Notes: generated by a model not told the origin, from the sequence alone. A stretch of 64,000 bases of DNA from Mesorhizobium sp. YC-39 (GCF_025753795.1 NZ_JAOWPS010000001.1:558001-622000); one strand, 5' to 3'. Positions 37,728 to 47,073 are shown, counted from the first letter of the stretch. A program made the numbers and translations.

Positions 37728-38654
37728 TCACGCCTGCGGGCGTGCTTCCGCTGGGATCGTCGCTGGCGGCAGGATCTCCGGTTCCAGCGGCTTCTGCTCC
37801 TGCGGCATATTGAGCAGCATTTTCAACAGCCGCGCGATTGTCTCGCGCATCTCCAGCCTCGACACCACCATGTCGACCATGCCGTGCTCCATCAGATATT
37901 CGGCGCGCTGGAAGCCGTCGGGCAGTTTTTCCCGGATGGTCTGTTCGATGACGCGCGGCCCGGCAAAGCCGATCAGCGCGCCGGGTTCGGCAATGTGCAC
38001 GTCGCCCAGCATCGCGTAGGACGCGGTGACGCCGCCGGTGGTCGGGTTGGTGAGCACCACGATATAGGGCAGGCCGGCCTCCTTCAGCCGGTCGACGCCG
38101 ACCGTGGTGCGCGGCAACTGCATCAGCGACAGGATGCCTTCCTGCATACGGGCGCCGCCGGAAGCGGCGAACAGGATCAGCGGCCGCTTGCGTTGCAAGG
38201 CGACCTCGAACGCATGCACGATGGCGTCGCCCGCCGCCATGCCGAGCGAGCCGCCCATGAAGGCAAAATCCTGCACCGTCACCACCACCGGCAGACCCTC
38301 GACGGTGCCCAGCGCATTGATGATCGCATCCTCCAGCCCGGTCTTGGCCTTGGCGTCCTTCAGCCGGTCGGTGTAGCGCTTCTCGTCGCGGAACTTCAGC
38401 GGGTCCTGCACGACCTTGGGGTTATCGAGCGTCTCGTATTTGCCATCGTCGAAGAAGAATTTCAGCCGCTCCTTGGCCGAGATCTTCATGTGGTGGCCGG
38501 AGGACGGGATGACGAACTGGTTCTGCTCGAGATCCTTGTGGAAGACCATCTCGCCGGTCTCGGGATCCTTGATCCAGAGATTTTCCGGCATGTCGGTGCG
38601 CCGGCCGAGCATCGAATTGATCTTCGGGCGGACGTAGTTGGTGATCCAGTTCAT
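37728..38654 (-). CDS. accD: Acetyl-CoA carboxylase carboxyltransferase subunit beta
   Basis: The beta subunit of the carboxyltransferase that makes malonyl-CoA, 308 residues. The crotonase-fold core is intact ([59 protein letters not shown]). The N-terminal region that forms a four-cysteine zinc ribbon in E. coli reads [19 protein letters not shown] and then [12 protein letters not shown], with no cysteine at all. Related rhizobial proteins, as I recall them, also have a degenerate ribbon. The gene is the usual neighbour of trpA and folC. Confidence 0.95.
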   Translation of the reverse strand: MNWITNYVRPKINSMLGRRTDMPENLWIKDPETGEMVFHKDLEQNQFVIPSSGHHMKISAKERLKFFFDDGKYETLDNPKVVQDPLKFRDEKRYTDRLKDAKAKTGLEDAIINALGTVEGLPVVVTVQDFAFMGGSLGMAAGDAIVHAFEVALQRKRPLILFAASGGARMQEGILSLMQLPRTTVGVDRLKEAGLPYIVVLTNPTTGGVTASYAMLGDVHIAEPGALIGFAGPRVIEQTIREKLPDGFQRAEYLMEHGMVDMVVSRLEMRETIARLLKMLLNMPQEQKPLEPEILPPATIPAEARPQA

Positions 38655-38685
38655 CGCTTCGGCTCCTGTCCTGACGAAGAGTTAG

Positions 38686-38732
38686 TGCATGTCGCCCAAA
38701 AGTGGGAACCGGTTTTGGGATAACGACATGCA
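38686..38732. repeat. Palindromic element of the AACCGG family between trpA and accD
   Basis: Begins TGCATGTCGCCC and ends ACGACATGCA, with the core AAAAGTGGGAACCGGTTTT. It lies in the 98-base trpA-accD spacer. Confidence 0.7.
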
Positions 38733-38752
38733 CAAAATCTGACGTAGGGATA

Positions 38753-39592
38753 TTATTCGGCGGCAGCAAGGCGGGCCGCGCGCACGCCCTGGGCAAGGCC
38801 GCTGACCAGTGTGGCGACCGCCTCGGCCGGATCGGCGGTCTTCTCGCCCTTCGGCCCCAGCACATTGGCGACCGCGTTGACGATCGCGGTGCCGACGACG
38901 ACGCCGTCTGCATTGGCGCCAATCACGCGGGCTTGCTCGGCGGTCTTGACGCCGAAGCCGACGCAGACCGGCAGGTCGGTATGGCCCTTGATGCGCTTGA
39001 CCGCCGCCGCCACCTTGCCGGTGTCGGCCAGTGCCGAGCCGGTGATGCCGGTCATCGACACATAGTAGACGAAGCCGGAGGTGTTCTGCAGCACCTTGGG
39101 CAGGCGCTTGTCGTCGGTGGTCGGCGTCGCCAGCCGGATGAAGTTGATCCCCGCCTTGAGCGCCGGAATGCACAATTCCTCGTCCATCTCGGGCGGCAGG
39201 TCGACGACGATCAACCCGTCTATGCCGCTGGCGATGGCGTCCTTGAGGAAGCGGTCGACGCCGTAGATGTAGATCGGATTGTAGTAGCCCATCAGCACGA
39301 TCGGCGTCTCATTGTCGCCGGCGCGGAATTCCGCCGCCATTTTCAGCGTCTTGACCAGCGTCTGGCCGCCTTTCAGCGCCCTGAGCCCGGCTGCCTGGAT
39401 GGCCGGCCCGTCGGCCATCGGATCGGAAAACGGCATGCCCATTTCGATGATGTCGGCGCCTGCCTTCGGCAGCGCCTTCATGATCGACAAAGCGGTGTCG
39501 TAGTCCGGGTCGCCGCTCATGAAATAGGTGACCAGTGCCGGGCGGCCCTCGGTTTTCAGCTTCGCCATGCGGCGGTCGATGCGGGTGGCCAT
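38753..39592 (-). CDS. trpA: Tryptophan synthase alpha chain
   Basis: Cleaves indole-glycerol phosphate to indole and glyceraldehyde 3-phosphate; 279 residues. Catalytic Glu and Asp are in [31 protein letters not shown] is the phosphate-binding loop. The ATG lies two bases beyond the trpB stop, so the two subunits are translated together. Confidence 0.97.
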   Translation of the reverse strand: MATRIDRRMAKLKTEGRPALVTYFMSGDPDYDTALSIMKALPKAGADIIEMGMPFSDPMADGPAIQAAGLRALKGGQTLVKTLKMAAEFRAGDNETPIVLMGYYNPIYIYGVDRFLKDAIASGIDGLIVVDLPPEMDEELCIPALKAGINFIRLATPTTDDKRLPKVLQNTSGFVYYVSMTGITGSALADTGKVAAAVKRIKGHTDLPVCVGFGVKTAEQARVIGANADGVVVGTAIVNAVANVLGPKGEKTADPAEAVATLVSGLAQGVRAARLAAAE

Positions 39593-39593
39593 A

Positions 39594-40844
39594 TCAGATC
39601 TCCATGCCCAGCATGTCGGCCACCGTGTGCACATCCTTGTCGCCGCGGCCGGACAGGTTGACGATGACGATCTGGTCCTTGTCCATGTCAGGCACGATCT
39701 TCACCGCATGCGCGATGGCGTGCGCCGATTCCAGCGCCGGAATGATGCCTTCGACGCGCGTCGTCAGCTTGAAAGCCTCCAGCGCCTCGTCGTCGAGAAT
39801 AGGCACATATTCGACGCGGCCGCTATCGCGCAGCCAGGAATGCTCGGGGCCGACACCCGGATAATCGAGACCGGCAGAGATCGAGTGGCCATCCATGATC
39901 TGGCCGTCGGCGTTCTGCAGGAGATAGGTGCGGTTGCCATGCAGCACGCCGGGCGCGCCGGCACTCATCGAGGCGCAATGTTCGATACCGTCGAGACCGC
40001 GCCCGCCAGCTTCGATGCCGATGATGCGGACTTGCCTGTCGTCTAGGAAGGGATGGAACAGGCCGATGGCGTTCGAGCCGCCGCCGACGCAGGCGATGAT
40101 GGTGTCGGGAAGCCGGCCCTCCTGCTCGAGGATCTGGGCGCGCGCCTCGGTGCCGATCACCGACTGGAAGTCGCGCACCAGTTCCGGATAGGGATGCGGA
40201 CCGGCGGCGGTCCCGATCAGGTAATAGGTGTCCTCGACATTGGTCACCCAGTCGCGCAAGGCCTCGTTCATGGCGTCCTTCAGCGTGCCGTGGCCGGCCG
40301 TCACCGGCCTCACCTCGGCGCCGAGCAGTTTCATGCGAAAGACGTTCGGACTTTGGCGGGCAACGTCGGTGGCGCCCATATAGACCACGCAAGGGTAGCC
40401 GAACCGCGCCGCCACCGTGGCCGACGCGACGCCGTGCTGGCCAGCACCGGTCTCGGCGATGATGCGCTTCTTGCCCATGCGCTTGGCCAGCAGGATCTGG
40501 CCGAGGCAATTGTTGATCTTATGCGAGCCGGTGTGGTTCAGGTCCTCGCGCTTGAAGTAGACCTTCGCGCCGCCCCCGCGGCCCTTGGCCGAGGAAACCT
40601 CACGAAGATGCCTGGTCAGGCCTTCGGCGAAATAAAGCTTCGACGGCCGCCCGGCATAATGGGTCGAAAGATCGGTCAGTTCGGCCTTGAACTCCGGATC
40701 GTTCTTGACCTCGTTCCAGTGCCGCTCCAGGTCGAGGATCAGCGGCATCAGCGTCTCGGCGACGAAGCGGCCGCCGAAGATGCCGAACATGCCCTGTTCG
40801 TCGGGTCCGGTGCGGAAGGAATTGGGCGTCGCCGGCTTGTCCAT
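39594..40844 (-). CDS. trpB: Tryptophan synthase beta chain
   Basis: Condenses indole with serine using pyridoxal phosphate; 416 residues. The PLP lysine is Lys109 in [12 protein letters not shown], and [10 protein letters not shown] binds the cofactor phosphate. AGGAG lies upstream of the chosen start, [10 protein letters not shown]. The frame extends upstream into a palindromic element, so the shorter start is preferred. Confidence 0.97.
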   Translation of the reverse strand: MDKPATPNSFRTGPDEQGMFGIFGGRFVAETLMPLILDLERHWNEVKNDPEFKAELTDLSTHYAGRPSKLYFAEGLTRHLREVSSAKGRGGGAKVYFKREDLNHTGSHKINNCLGQILLAKRMGKKRIIAETGAGQHGVASATVAARFGYPCVVYMGATDVARQSPNVFRMKLLGAEVRPVTAGHGTLKDAMNEALRDWVTNVEDTYYLIGTAAGPHPYPELVRDFQSVIGTEARAQILEQEGRLPDTIIACVGGGSNAIGLFHPFLDDRQVRIIGIEAGGRGLDGIEHCASMSAGAPGVLHGNRTYLLQNADGQIMDGHSISAGLDYPGVGPEHSWLRDSGRVEYVPILDDEALEAFKLTTRVEGIIPALESAHAIAHAVKIVPDMDKDQIVIVNLSGRGDKDVHTVADMLGMEI

Positions 40845-40869
40845 CGCCGATCTCCTACTTCTTGTTTTG

Positions 40870-40918
40870 GAGCATGTCCTTGTCGGAAAACCGGTTTCCA
40901 CTTTTCTAGGACATGCTC
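40870..40918. repeat. Palindromic element of the AACCGG family between trpF and trpB
   Basis: Begins GAGCATGTCC and ends GGACATGCTC as perfect 10-base outer arms, with the core GGAAAACCGGTTTCCACTTTT. It fills the gap between trpF and trpB. Confidence 0.7.
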
Positions 40919-40931
40919 TGGGTTCTATCCT

Positions 40932-41591
40932 TCAGGCCGCGCGTGTATCCCGCGCGGCTCTGACGGCCCGGAAAAACTGCTCGATCAGCGCCGGATCCTT
41001 GACGCCCGGCGCACTTTCCACGCCGGACGAGATGTCAATTGCGGGCGGGTTGGCAAGCCGAAGGGCATCGCCGATATTGGCGGCGTTGAGCCCACCGGAA
41101 AGCATGTAATCGACGCCGGCGTCAAGACCGGCCAGAATGCGCCAGTCGAACGCGACACCATTGCCACCCGGCAGTTCCGAACCTTTAGGCGGCTTCGCGT
41201 CGAAGAGAAAACGGTCGGCAATGCCGACGAAGGGCTTTATCCGCTCCAGATCCGCCGCCTCGCTGATCGGCAGCGCCTTCATGACAGGCAGGCCGTAACG
41301 CGCCTTGAGTTCGGCCACCCGGGCCGGGCTTTCGGAACCATGAAGCTGCAGCATGTCGGGGCGCATTTCTGCAACGATTTCGTCCAGGAACGCGTCGCTG
41401 GCGTCGACCGTCACGGCAACCGCCTTGGCCTTGCCGATCGCGGCTTCACGCAAGCCGCCGGCTTCCGGGGGATCGATAAAGCGCGGGCTCTTGGCGAAGA
41501 AAATAAAGCCGACATGGCTGGCGCCGCCGGCCAGTGCCGCGGCCAATGCCTTGTCGGTCTTCAATCCGCATATCTTGATGTCGAGCGCCAT
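40932..41591 (-). CDS. trpF: Phosphoribosylanthranilate isomerase
   Basis: The third dedicated step of tryptophan synthesis, 219 residues, a TIM barrel. The catalytic cysteine is in LDIKICGLKT and the aspartate in VAVTVDASD; MLSGGLNAANIGDAL and IDISSGVESAPGVKD bind phosphate. It is the first gene of the trpF-trpB-trpA-accD-folC group. Confidence 0.96.
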   Translation of the reverse strand: MALDIKICGLKTDKALAAALAGGASHVGFIFFAKSPRFIDPPEAGGLREAAIGKAKAVAVTVDASDAFLDEIVAEMRPDMLQLHGSESPARVAELKARYGLPVMKALPISEAADLERIKPFVGIADRFLFDAKPPKGSELPGGNGVAFDWRILAGLDAGVDYMLSGGLNAANIGDALRLANPPAIDISSGVESAPGVKDPALIEQFFRAVRAARDTRAA

Positions 41592-41702
41592 GGCGCGGGG
41601 ATTGGCACGAAACGGCAAAAGAGTCGAGAAAAAGCATGCTGTTTGCCACCCGGACAGAAAGCGCTAGCTTCTCTTGAAGGCAATAGAGGCGGGAGCAAAA
41701 CC

Positions 41703-41921
41703 ATGGCAGACGAAACCGTCGCCCAACTCAGGCAAAAGATCGCGCAGGCGCGCGAGGTCATTGCGCATTTGATGGACAAGGCCGCCTTCAACGGCGCGGA
41801 GGCGCACCGCGCGCTCGATTATTTCGGCGGCGATGAATTCGAGAGGAATTTTTTGCCATGGCCGCGCCATGGCGATGAAGGCTTGCGGCCTGAGGATCTC
41901 AATGCGGCGAATGACGATTGA
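41703..41921 (+). CDS. Small hypothetical protein, 72 residues
   Basis: A short, mostly helical, charged protein starting MADETVAQLRQKIAQAREVI and ending GLRPEDLNAANDD, with HRALDYFGGDEFERNFLPWP in the middle. I do not recognise a family. GGCGGGAGC lies before the ATG, and amino-acid composition looks protein-like. It diverges from trpF and is followed by a large inverted repeat. It is preceded in frame by a very long shadow of trpB/trpF, which I discount. Confidence 0.6.
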   Translation: MADETVAQLRQKIAQAREVIAHLMDKAAFNGAEAHRALDYFGGDEFERNFLPWPRHGDEGLRPEDLNAANDD

Positions 41922-41930
41922 GTCCTGATT

Positions 41931-42155
41931 TCGTCATCCTAGGGCGGAGCGACGCGAAGCGGAGCGCAGACCCTAGGATCCATTCCGTGACATTCGCCGA
42001 CGCGTGCGGCCGCCCAGAATGGCGGCGCTCCTGCAATGGCCGTCCTTGCCGTGATGGGTTCTCAAATCTGCACCGCTGCGACGCTCGCACGTTACGGCAT
42101 GGATCCTAGGGTCTGCGCCGCGTCGCTTCGCTCCTTGCTCCGCCCTAGGATGACG
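41931..42155. repeat. Large inverted repeat with ~53-57 base arms
   Basis: The left arm (41931-41983) begins TCGTCATCCTAGGGCGGAGC and ends AGACCCTAGGATCCAT. The right arm (42099-42155) is its near-exact reverse complement. Weaker complementarity continues inward for about 20 bases. The arms surround about 115 bases with no gene. It looks like a miniature mobile or palindromic element. Confidence 0.75.
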
Positions 42156-42166
42156 AAGCGAGCGCG

Positions 42167-42925
42167 TCAGTCGAACACAATCGCCTGCAGCGCGCCGCCA
42201 TTGCGTTTCAGCCAATCCTTGCAGCGCTCGGTGTCGGGGCAAAGCTGCCCGCACAGTTTCCAGAATTTCGGCCCGTGGTTCATCTCCTTGAGATGCGCCA
42301 CTTCGTGCGCGACGAGGTAGTTGATGACCGGCGCCGGCGCCATCATGATGCGCCAGGAAAACGACAGATTGCCGTCCGAGGTGCAGGACCCCCAGCGGCT
42401 CGACGTGTCCTTGAAGCGGATCGCCTTGGCGCGCTTGCCGATCGTCGCGGTGTGCTTGACCACCAGGCGCTCGATCTCGCGCTTGGCCTCGCGCTTGAGG
42501 AAATCGGCGATGCGGCGCGGCAGATGCACGCGCTCGCCATGCACGATCAGCAGCGGACCGCGCTCGTCGCGCGACAGGGTGACGGTGCCGCGTTTGGCCG
42601 GCTCATGAACAATGCGGTGTGGCACGCCGCGCACCGGGATCTTGATGCCCGGCCGCACCTGCGGCCGGTTTGGCACCTTGGCCAAGCGTTGCTCTAGCCA
42701 GTCCTGATGGCGGTCGAGGAATTTTTCGACCTCGCCCCGGCGCAGGCCCGGCGGCACGGTAATGCGCAGGCCCCGGCCGCCGGAATCGATGCGCAGCGTC
42801 AGCCGCCGCGCGCGGTCGCTCTCGACGATCTTGAGCGGCAGCGTGCGGCCGGCGACACAATGCTCGCGCTCCACGACGGGCGCTGGCTTGGGCTTGGTCA
42901 GGTTGCGGAAGAAGCCGATGGTCAT
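42167..42925 (-). CDS. YgjP-like (DUF45) zinc metallopeptidase
   Basis: A 252-residue protein of the DUF45/YgjP family, related to SprT/WLM metallopeptidases. The zinc site is HEVAH (His207, Glu208, His211) with His217 in EMNHGPKFW; KDTSSRWGSCTSDGNLSFSW is the family's second conserved block. The cellular substrate is unknown. The ATG at 42925 follows family length; the frame extends 20 codons further upstream without family features. It ends eleven bases past the large inverted repeat. Confidence 0.88.
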   Translation of the reverse strand: MTIGFFRNLTKPKPAPVVEREHCVAGRTLPLKIVESDRARRLTLRIDSGGRGLRITVPPGLRRGEVEKFLDRHQDWLEQRLAKVPNRPQVRPGIKIPVRGVPHRIVHEPAKRGTVTLSRDERGPLLIVHGERVHLPRRIADFLKREAKREIERLVVKHTATIGKRAKAIRFKDTSSRWGSCTSDGNLSFSWRIMMAPAPVINYLVAHEVAHLKEMNHGPKFWKLCGQLCPDTERCKDWLKRNGGALQAIVFD

Positions 42926-42980
42926 GGCCGGACGATACGCGATTCGAGGAAAACGACTAGAGGAGGGAACTCGAAAAGAG

Positions 42981-43016
42981 AACAAAAAAGAAACGGCGCC
43001 GCTTGCGCGACGCCGT
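42981..43016 (-). terminator. Rho-independent terminator of the DUF2852 gene
   Basis: Read on the minus strand, the stem ACGGCGTCGCGC/GCGGCGCCGT (one mismatch) is followed by TTTCTTTTTTGTT. It starts about 30 bases past the gene's stop. Confidence 0.85.
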
Positions 43017-43044
43017 CTATCATGCCGAGACCTGTCGCAAAGTC

Positions 43045-43527
43045 TCAGTCGTCAAGCAGGTTCGAACCCTTGCGCTTGGGGGTCCCGGTCGGCTTGGTCG
43101 TTTCCGTTGTCGTCGTCGGCGCGGTCGACTTGTTGCGGTTCGCCATGAAGCGGTCGAACTCGTCCTGGTCCTTGGCGCGGCGCAACTCGCGAGCATAGTC
43201 GTCGAACTCGCTCAGCATCTCGTCAAGCTTGCGGCGCTCTTCGGCCAGCCGCTCGAGTTCCTTTTCGCGCCAGTCGTCGAAAGCGACATTGCCGGTGCGG
43301 GCGGAGCCGTGGCCCCAGCGCGCGGCCTTGTCGGAACCGCGGCGGCAGCCGGCGAAGATGCCGTCGGTGGCGCGGTTGACGTCGCGCTTGAAGCCGTCGA
43401 GCCGGTCGCCCCAGATGATGTAGGCGAGCATGGCGAAGCCGAGCGGCCAGAACACCATGAAACCGATCACCATCAGTGCGATGGTCGCCGGCGTCCAGGC
43501 CGGACGGATCAATGCAGATGTGTTCAT
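43045..43527 (-). CDS. DUF2852 domain membrane-anchored protein
   Basis: A 160-residue protein with one hydrophobic stretch (about 15-40, TIALMVIGFMVFWPLGFAML) followed by a helical charged region, FDDWREKELERLAEERRKL, that could form a coiled coil, and a Thr-rich tail. This matches DUF2852, a family found mainly in alphaproteobacteria. No function is known. It has its own terminator and appears to be transcribed alone. Confidence 0.82.
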   Translation of the reverse strand: MNTSALIRPAWTPATIALMVIGFMVFWPLGFAMLAYIIWGDRLDGFKRDVNRATDGIFAGCRRGSDKAARWGHGSARTGNVAFDDWREKELERLAEERRKLDEMLSEFDDYARELRRAKDQDEFDRFMANRNKSTAPTTTTETTKPTGTPKRKGSNLLDD

Positions 43528-43719
43528 TTTCTCCCGTTCCTTCAGTTGGAAACAGCCAAAACCTGGCTGCGTGGAATCGAAATGGGAACGGAAAAACGGC
43601 GATTCAAGACAATGTCAGCCAAAACCGGACAAGCGGCTGAAATGGTTATCGCTTTTTGAGCATTTCGAGGAAAAGCACGACCGGACCGATAATGGTTTGA
43701 TCCTTCGGAGCCGTCCGTT

Positions 43720-44184
43720 TCAAAAATCCAAGGGCGCATTATCGACGACCTCTTTCATGACAAAGAAGGTTCTCGTCTGGCGAACGCCGGGCAGTGCGAT
43801 CAACTGGTCCCCGTGGATTCGGTTGAAATCCGCCATGTCACCGACCCTGATCTTCAGAAAATAATCGAAGTCGCCTGCCACCAGATGGCAGTCGAGGATG
43901 AATTTCAGTTTCGCGACGGCCTTCTCGAATTCCGCGAAACTCTCCGGGGTCGAACGGTCGAGGACCACGCCAACCATTACCAGCGCGCCTCTGTCGACCT
44001 TCCGCGGGGTCACCATCGCCCTGACATGTCTGATGTAGCCTTCCTCGAACAGGCGTTGCGTCCTGCGGTGACAGGTCGCCGGGCTGACAGCGACCGACTG
44101 CGCCAGCTCCGCATTGGTCAGTCGCCCGTTGTGTTGGAGCAGGCGCAACATTTTCAGGTCGATCCGGTCGAGCAGTGCGCGCAT
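43720..44184 (-). CDS. acdR: Lrp/AsnC-type regulator, probable AcdR
   Basis: A 154-residue Lrp-family regulator. The N-terminal helix-turn-helix includes DLKMLRLLQHNGRLTNAELAQ and SPATCHRRTQRLFEEGYI; the C-terminal ligand-binding RAM domain follows. It diverges from acdS with 169 bases between the starts, the arrangement known for acdR/acdS in other Proteobacteria, where the Lrp-like AcdR activates acdS in response to ACC. The assignment rests on family plus position. Confidence 0.8.
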   Translation of the reverse strand: MRALLDRIDLKMLRLLQHNGRLTNAELAQSVAVSPATCHRRTQRLFEEGYIRHVRAMVTPRKVDRGALVMVGVVLDRSTPESFAEFEKAVAKLKFILDCHLVAGDFDYFLKIRVGDMADFNRIHGDQLIALPGVRQTRTFFVMKEVVDNAPLDF

Positions 44185-44353
44185 GGAAGATTCTTCCACA
44201 TTTGGACTTGTTTTCGAATCTATATGACATTCCAGCGCCATAAAGCGATATTTTGGATATTTTTGGCTCGATCTTTGAGAGCCCTTTTCAGGGCAAAGAT
44301 GATAGCGTTCATCCCATCAACCGCAGTGAATTGGAACAAGGGAGGGCACTCTC
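44185..44353. promoter_or_regulatory. acdR-acdS divergent control region
   Basis: AT-richer than its surroundings, with runs such as GATATTTTGGATATTTTTGG (from about 44247) of the kind Lrp-type proteins prefer. A GAGAGCCCTTTTCAGGGC hairpin lies near 44277. The exact AcdR box cannot be fixed by eye. Confidence 0.45.
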
Positions 44354-45367
44354 ATGCTCGAGAAATTCGAACGCTATCCGCTCACCTTCGGACCGACCCA
44401 TATCGAGAAACTGGAGCGGCTCGGCGCTCATCTCGGCGGGAAGGTCGATCTCTACGCCAAGCGAGAGGATTGCAATTCCGGCCTCGCCTTCGGCGGCAAC
44501 AAACTGCGCAAGCTCGAATACATCGTCCCGGACGCGATCGCCTCGAACGCCGACACGCTGGTGTCGATAGGCGGCGTTCAATCCAACCATACGCGCATGG
44601 TGGCGGCCGTCGCGGCGAAGATCGGCATGAAATGCCGGCTCGTGCAGGAAAGCTGGGTGCCCCATGAGGACGCCGTCTACGATCGCGTCGGCAATATCCT
44701 TTTGAGCCGGATCATGGGCGCCGATGTCCAGATGGTCGATGAGGGTTTTGACATCGGAATCAGGGAAAGCTGGGAACAGGCGATCGCGGATGTGAAAGCC
44801 AAGGGTGGCAATCCCTATCCGATTCCGGCCGGGGCTTCGGTGCACAAATATGGCGGTCTCGGCTATGTCGGCTTTGCCGAGGAGGTCCGCGCGCAGGAGA
44901 AGGAACTCGGCTTTGCCTTCGACTACATCGTCGTTTGTACCGTCACCGGCTCGACTCACGCTGGCATGCTGGTCGGCTTCGCCAAGGACGGCCGGGAGCG
45001 CAAGGTGATCGGCATCGACGCATCTGGCACCCCGGCGCAGACCAAGGCGCAAGTGCTCAAGATCGCGCAGAACACCGCGACGCTGGTCGAACTCGGCAAG
45101 GAACTCAATGAGGACGATGTCGTCCTGATCGAAGATTATGCCTATCCGGTCTACGGCGTCCCCTCGCAGGAGACGAAGGAAGCCATCCGTCTCTGCGCGC
45201 GGCTTGAAGGCATGATCACGGACCCGGTCTACGAGGGAAAATCCATGCAGGGCATGATCGATCTCGTGGAGAAGGGTTACTTTCCCAAGGGATCGAAGGT
45301 GCTCTATGCCCACCTTGGTGGCGCGCCAGCCATCAACGGATATGCTTATACATTCCGCAACGGCTGA
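44354..45367 (+). CDS. acdS: 1-aminocyclopropane-1-carboxylate deaminase
   Basis: A PLP enzyme that cleaves the plant ethylene precursor ACC to 2-oxobutyrate and ammonia; 337 residues. The PLP lysine is in [11 protein letters not shown]. Residues that separate true ACC deaminase from D-cysteine desulfhydrase are present: Tyr293-Glu294 in DPVYEGKS and Leu321 in YAHLGG (one less than the Pseudomonas numbering 294/295/322). GGGAGG precedes the ATG. With the divergent acdR it forms a self-contained unit and should lower ethylene in host roots. Confidence 0.92.
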   Translation: MLEKFERYPLTFGPTHIEKLERLGAHLGGKVDLYAKREDCNSGLAFGGNKLRKLEYIVPDAIASNADTLVSIGGVQSNHTRMVAAVAAKIGMKCRLVQESWVPHEDAVYDRVGNILLSRIMGADVQMVDEGFDIGIRESWEQAIADVKAKGGNPYPIPAGASVHKYGGLGYVGFAEEVRAQEKELGFAFDYIVVCTVTGSTHAGMLVGFAKDGRERKVIGIDASGTPAQTKAQVLKIAQNTATLVELGKELNEDDVVLIEDYAYPVYGVPSQETKEAIRLCARLEGMITDPVYEGKSMQGMIDLVEKGYFPKGSKVLYAHLGGAPAINGYAYTFRNG

Positions 45368-45415
45368 ATGCCTTCAGTTGTAGCCTTTGCGATCTATGGC
45401 CGCGATGAAGGGCGG

Positions 45416-46180
45416 TTAGCCGGCCTGCCGCGCCATGGCGTCTACTGTCCGCACCAGCATGTCGAGATCCTGCGGTCGCGACAGGCGGTGGTCGCCGCCG
45501 GGGATCAGCGACAGCGTCACGTCATCGGCCGGAAGCAGGCTGACCAGCTTCAGCGCATGGCTTGACGGCACGTCGGGATCAGCCAGGCCTTGCAATATGT
45601 GGACCGGGCAGTGCGTGTCGATCGGCCCGGTCATCACAAGGTTGTTGCGCCCGTCCTCGATCAGTGCGCGCGTGTAGATGTAAGGCTCGGCGGAATAGTC
45701 CGATGGCTCCTCGAAAAATCCCTTTTGCCTGAGATCGCGTTTCTGCGCCTTGGTCAGCACCGGCTCGACCAGTTCGGCGGTGAAATCCGGCGCCGGCGCC
45801 AGCAGCACCATGCCGGCGATGCGGCTTTCGCCGGCCTTGCGCAATTCCTGGACCATGCGCAGCGCGATCCAGGCACCCATCGAGGAGCCGACCAGGATCT
45901 GCTTGCCTTCAGTGAAACGGCGAAAGACGGCGAGGCTTTGCGAAAGCCATTTCGAGATGGTGCCGTCGGCAAAGGCGCCGCCCGATTCGCCATGGCCGGA
46001 ATAGTCATGGCGCAGGAAGGCGCGGCCTTCCCGGCTCGCCCAGTCGGACAGGGTTTCGGCCTTGGTGCCCAGCATGTCGGATTTGTAACCGCCGAGCCAG
46101 ACGATGCCGGGCGCGGCACCTGCCGTCTGCCGGGCAGCGATGGTCAGTCCGTCGACGTCGAGAAAAACCGGAGGGGTCAT
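45416..46180 (-). CDS. Alpha/beta hydrolase (serine hydrolase)
   Basis: A 254-residue alpha/beta hydrolase. The oxyanion region is WLGGYKSDMLGTKA, the nucleophile elbow is GSSMGAW, and the late histidine is in GGDHRLSR; the acid may be in LADPDVP. The sequence resembles the ABHD10-like group of acyl-thioesterases/esterases. AAGGA is upstream of the ATG at 46180; a start five codons earlier is possible. It converges on acdS with no obvious terminator and diverges from infC. Confidence 0.82.
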   Translation of the reverse strand: MTPPVFLDVDGLTIAARQTAGAAPGIVWLGGYKSDMLGTKAETLSDWASREGRAFLRHDYSGHGESGGAFADGTISKWLSQSLAVFRRFTEGKQILVGSSMGAWIALRMVQELRKAGESRIAGMVLLAPAPDFTAELVEPVLTKAQKRDLRQKGFFEEPSDYSAEPYIYTRALIEDGRNNLVMTGPIDTHCPVHILQGLADPDVPSSHALKLVSLLPADDVTLSLIPGGDHRLSRPQDLDMLVRTVDAMARQAG

Positions 46181-46387
46181 GGCTGGTTCCTTCACGCCGG
46201 TCTTTTGGCACAGCCGGAGGTGCCGCGAAAAGTGCTGTCGGTGTTTCTTTGCTTGGTGCAGGCCTGCAATCAGGTGATTTCCTGAGAATGCTGTGCTATT
46301 GACTCCGACCGCGCGCTTACCACATTGGCGCGTTCTGAAGATCTGAACTGAAAACCCTGAACGAAACGGCTCAAGGAGAACACGACC

Positions 46388-46924
46388 ATTCGCAGACCTT
46401 TCAAAGCAGCGGCGCCCACCAAGGATGGGCCGCGCTCAAACCGTGACATCCGGGTTCCCCGGGTCCAGCTGATCGACGCCGAAGGCCAGAACCGAGGCGA
46501 TGTCTCCATCAACGATGCATTGCTGCTCGCCGAAGAGGCTGGGCTCGATCTGGTCGAGATATCGCCCAATGCGGTGCCGCCCGTCGTAAAAATCCTCGAT
46601 CTCGGCAAGCTGAAATACGCCAACCAGAAGAAGGCGGCCGAGGCGCGCAAGAACCAGAAGGTCATCGAGATCAAGGAGATCAAGATGCGCCCGAACATCG
46701 ACAGCCATGATTACGAGACCAAGATGAAGGCCGTCCGGCGCTTCTTCGAGGAAGGCGACAAGGTCAAGCTGACGCTGCGCTTCCGCGGCCGCGAGATGGC
46801 GCATATGGAACTCGGCATGCAGCTTCTGAACAAGGTTCGCGAGGAAGTGGCGCCCATTGCCAAGGTCGAAGCCGAACCGAAGCTCGAAGGCCGCCAGATG
46901 ATGATGGTGCTGGCGCCCCGTTAA
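46388..46924 (+). CDS. infC: Translation initiation factor IF-3, ATT start
   Basis: Binds the 30S subunit and checks the start codon; 178 residues. No ATG/GTG/TTG start gives a complete protein: an internal ATG at 46520 would remove 44 residues of the N-terminal domain. An in-frame ATT at 46388 has AAGGAG 9 bases upstream and begins [18 protein letters not shown], then [17 protein letters not shown], the normal IF-3 N-terminus. The ATT start is the known self-control device of infC, since IF-3 rejects non-standard starts. A possible -35 TTGACT lies at 46299. Confidence 0.93.
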   Translation: MRRPFKAAAPTKDGPRSNRDIRVPRVQLIDAEGQNRGDVSINDALLLAEEAGLDLVEISPNAVPPVVKILDLGKLKYANQKKAAEARKNQKVIEIKEIKMRPNIDSHDYETKMKAVRRFFEEGDKVKLTLRFRGREMAHMELGMQLLNKVREEVAPIAKVEAEPKLEGRQMMMVLAPR

Positions 46925-46933
46925 AAGGCTATT

Positions 46934-46962
46934 GTCCCAAAACCGGCAAGGTTTTGGGGGAC
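46934..46962. repeat. Palindrome after infC
   Basis: GTCCCAAAACC and GGTTTTGGGGGAC face each other across 5 bases. It could act as a terminator stem for infC, though no T-run follows. It shares the AAAACCGG motif with the window's intergenic elements. Confidence 0.5.
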
Positions 46963-47073
46963 GTGCATTAAATCCGCCTGAATCATGGTGCAAGGCGTCC
47001 CGGCGATCGGCGGGGCGCCTGTTTTCTTGGCCAGACGTTCGCGGCTAAGTCCCTCGACGATCGGATTCCCGAC

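Noticed and set aside
40053-41702. Long upstream extension of the small 72-residue gene through trpB and trpF
   Set aside because: The extension is the reverse strand of two conserved trp genes; only the last 72 codons after the ATG at 41703 lie in otherwise non-coding sequence.
46520-46924. Shorter infC beginning at the first ATG
   Set aside because: Would remove 44 conserved residues of the IF-3 N-terminal domain; an ATT with AAGGAG lies upstream.
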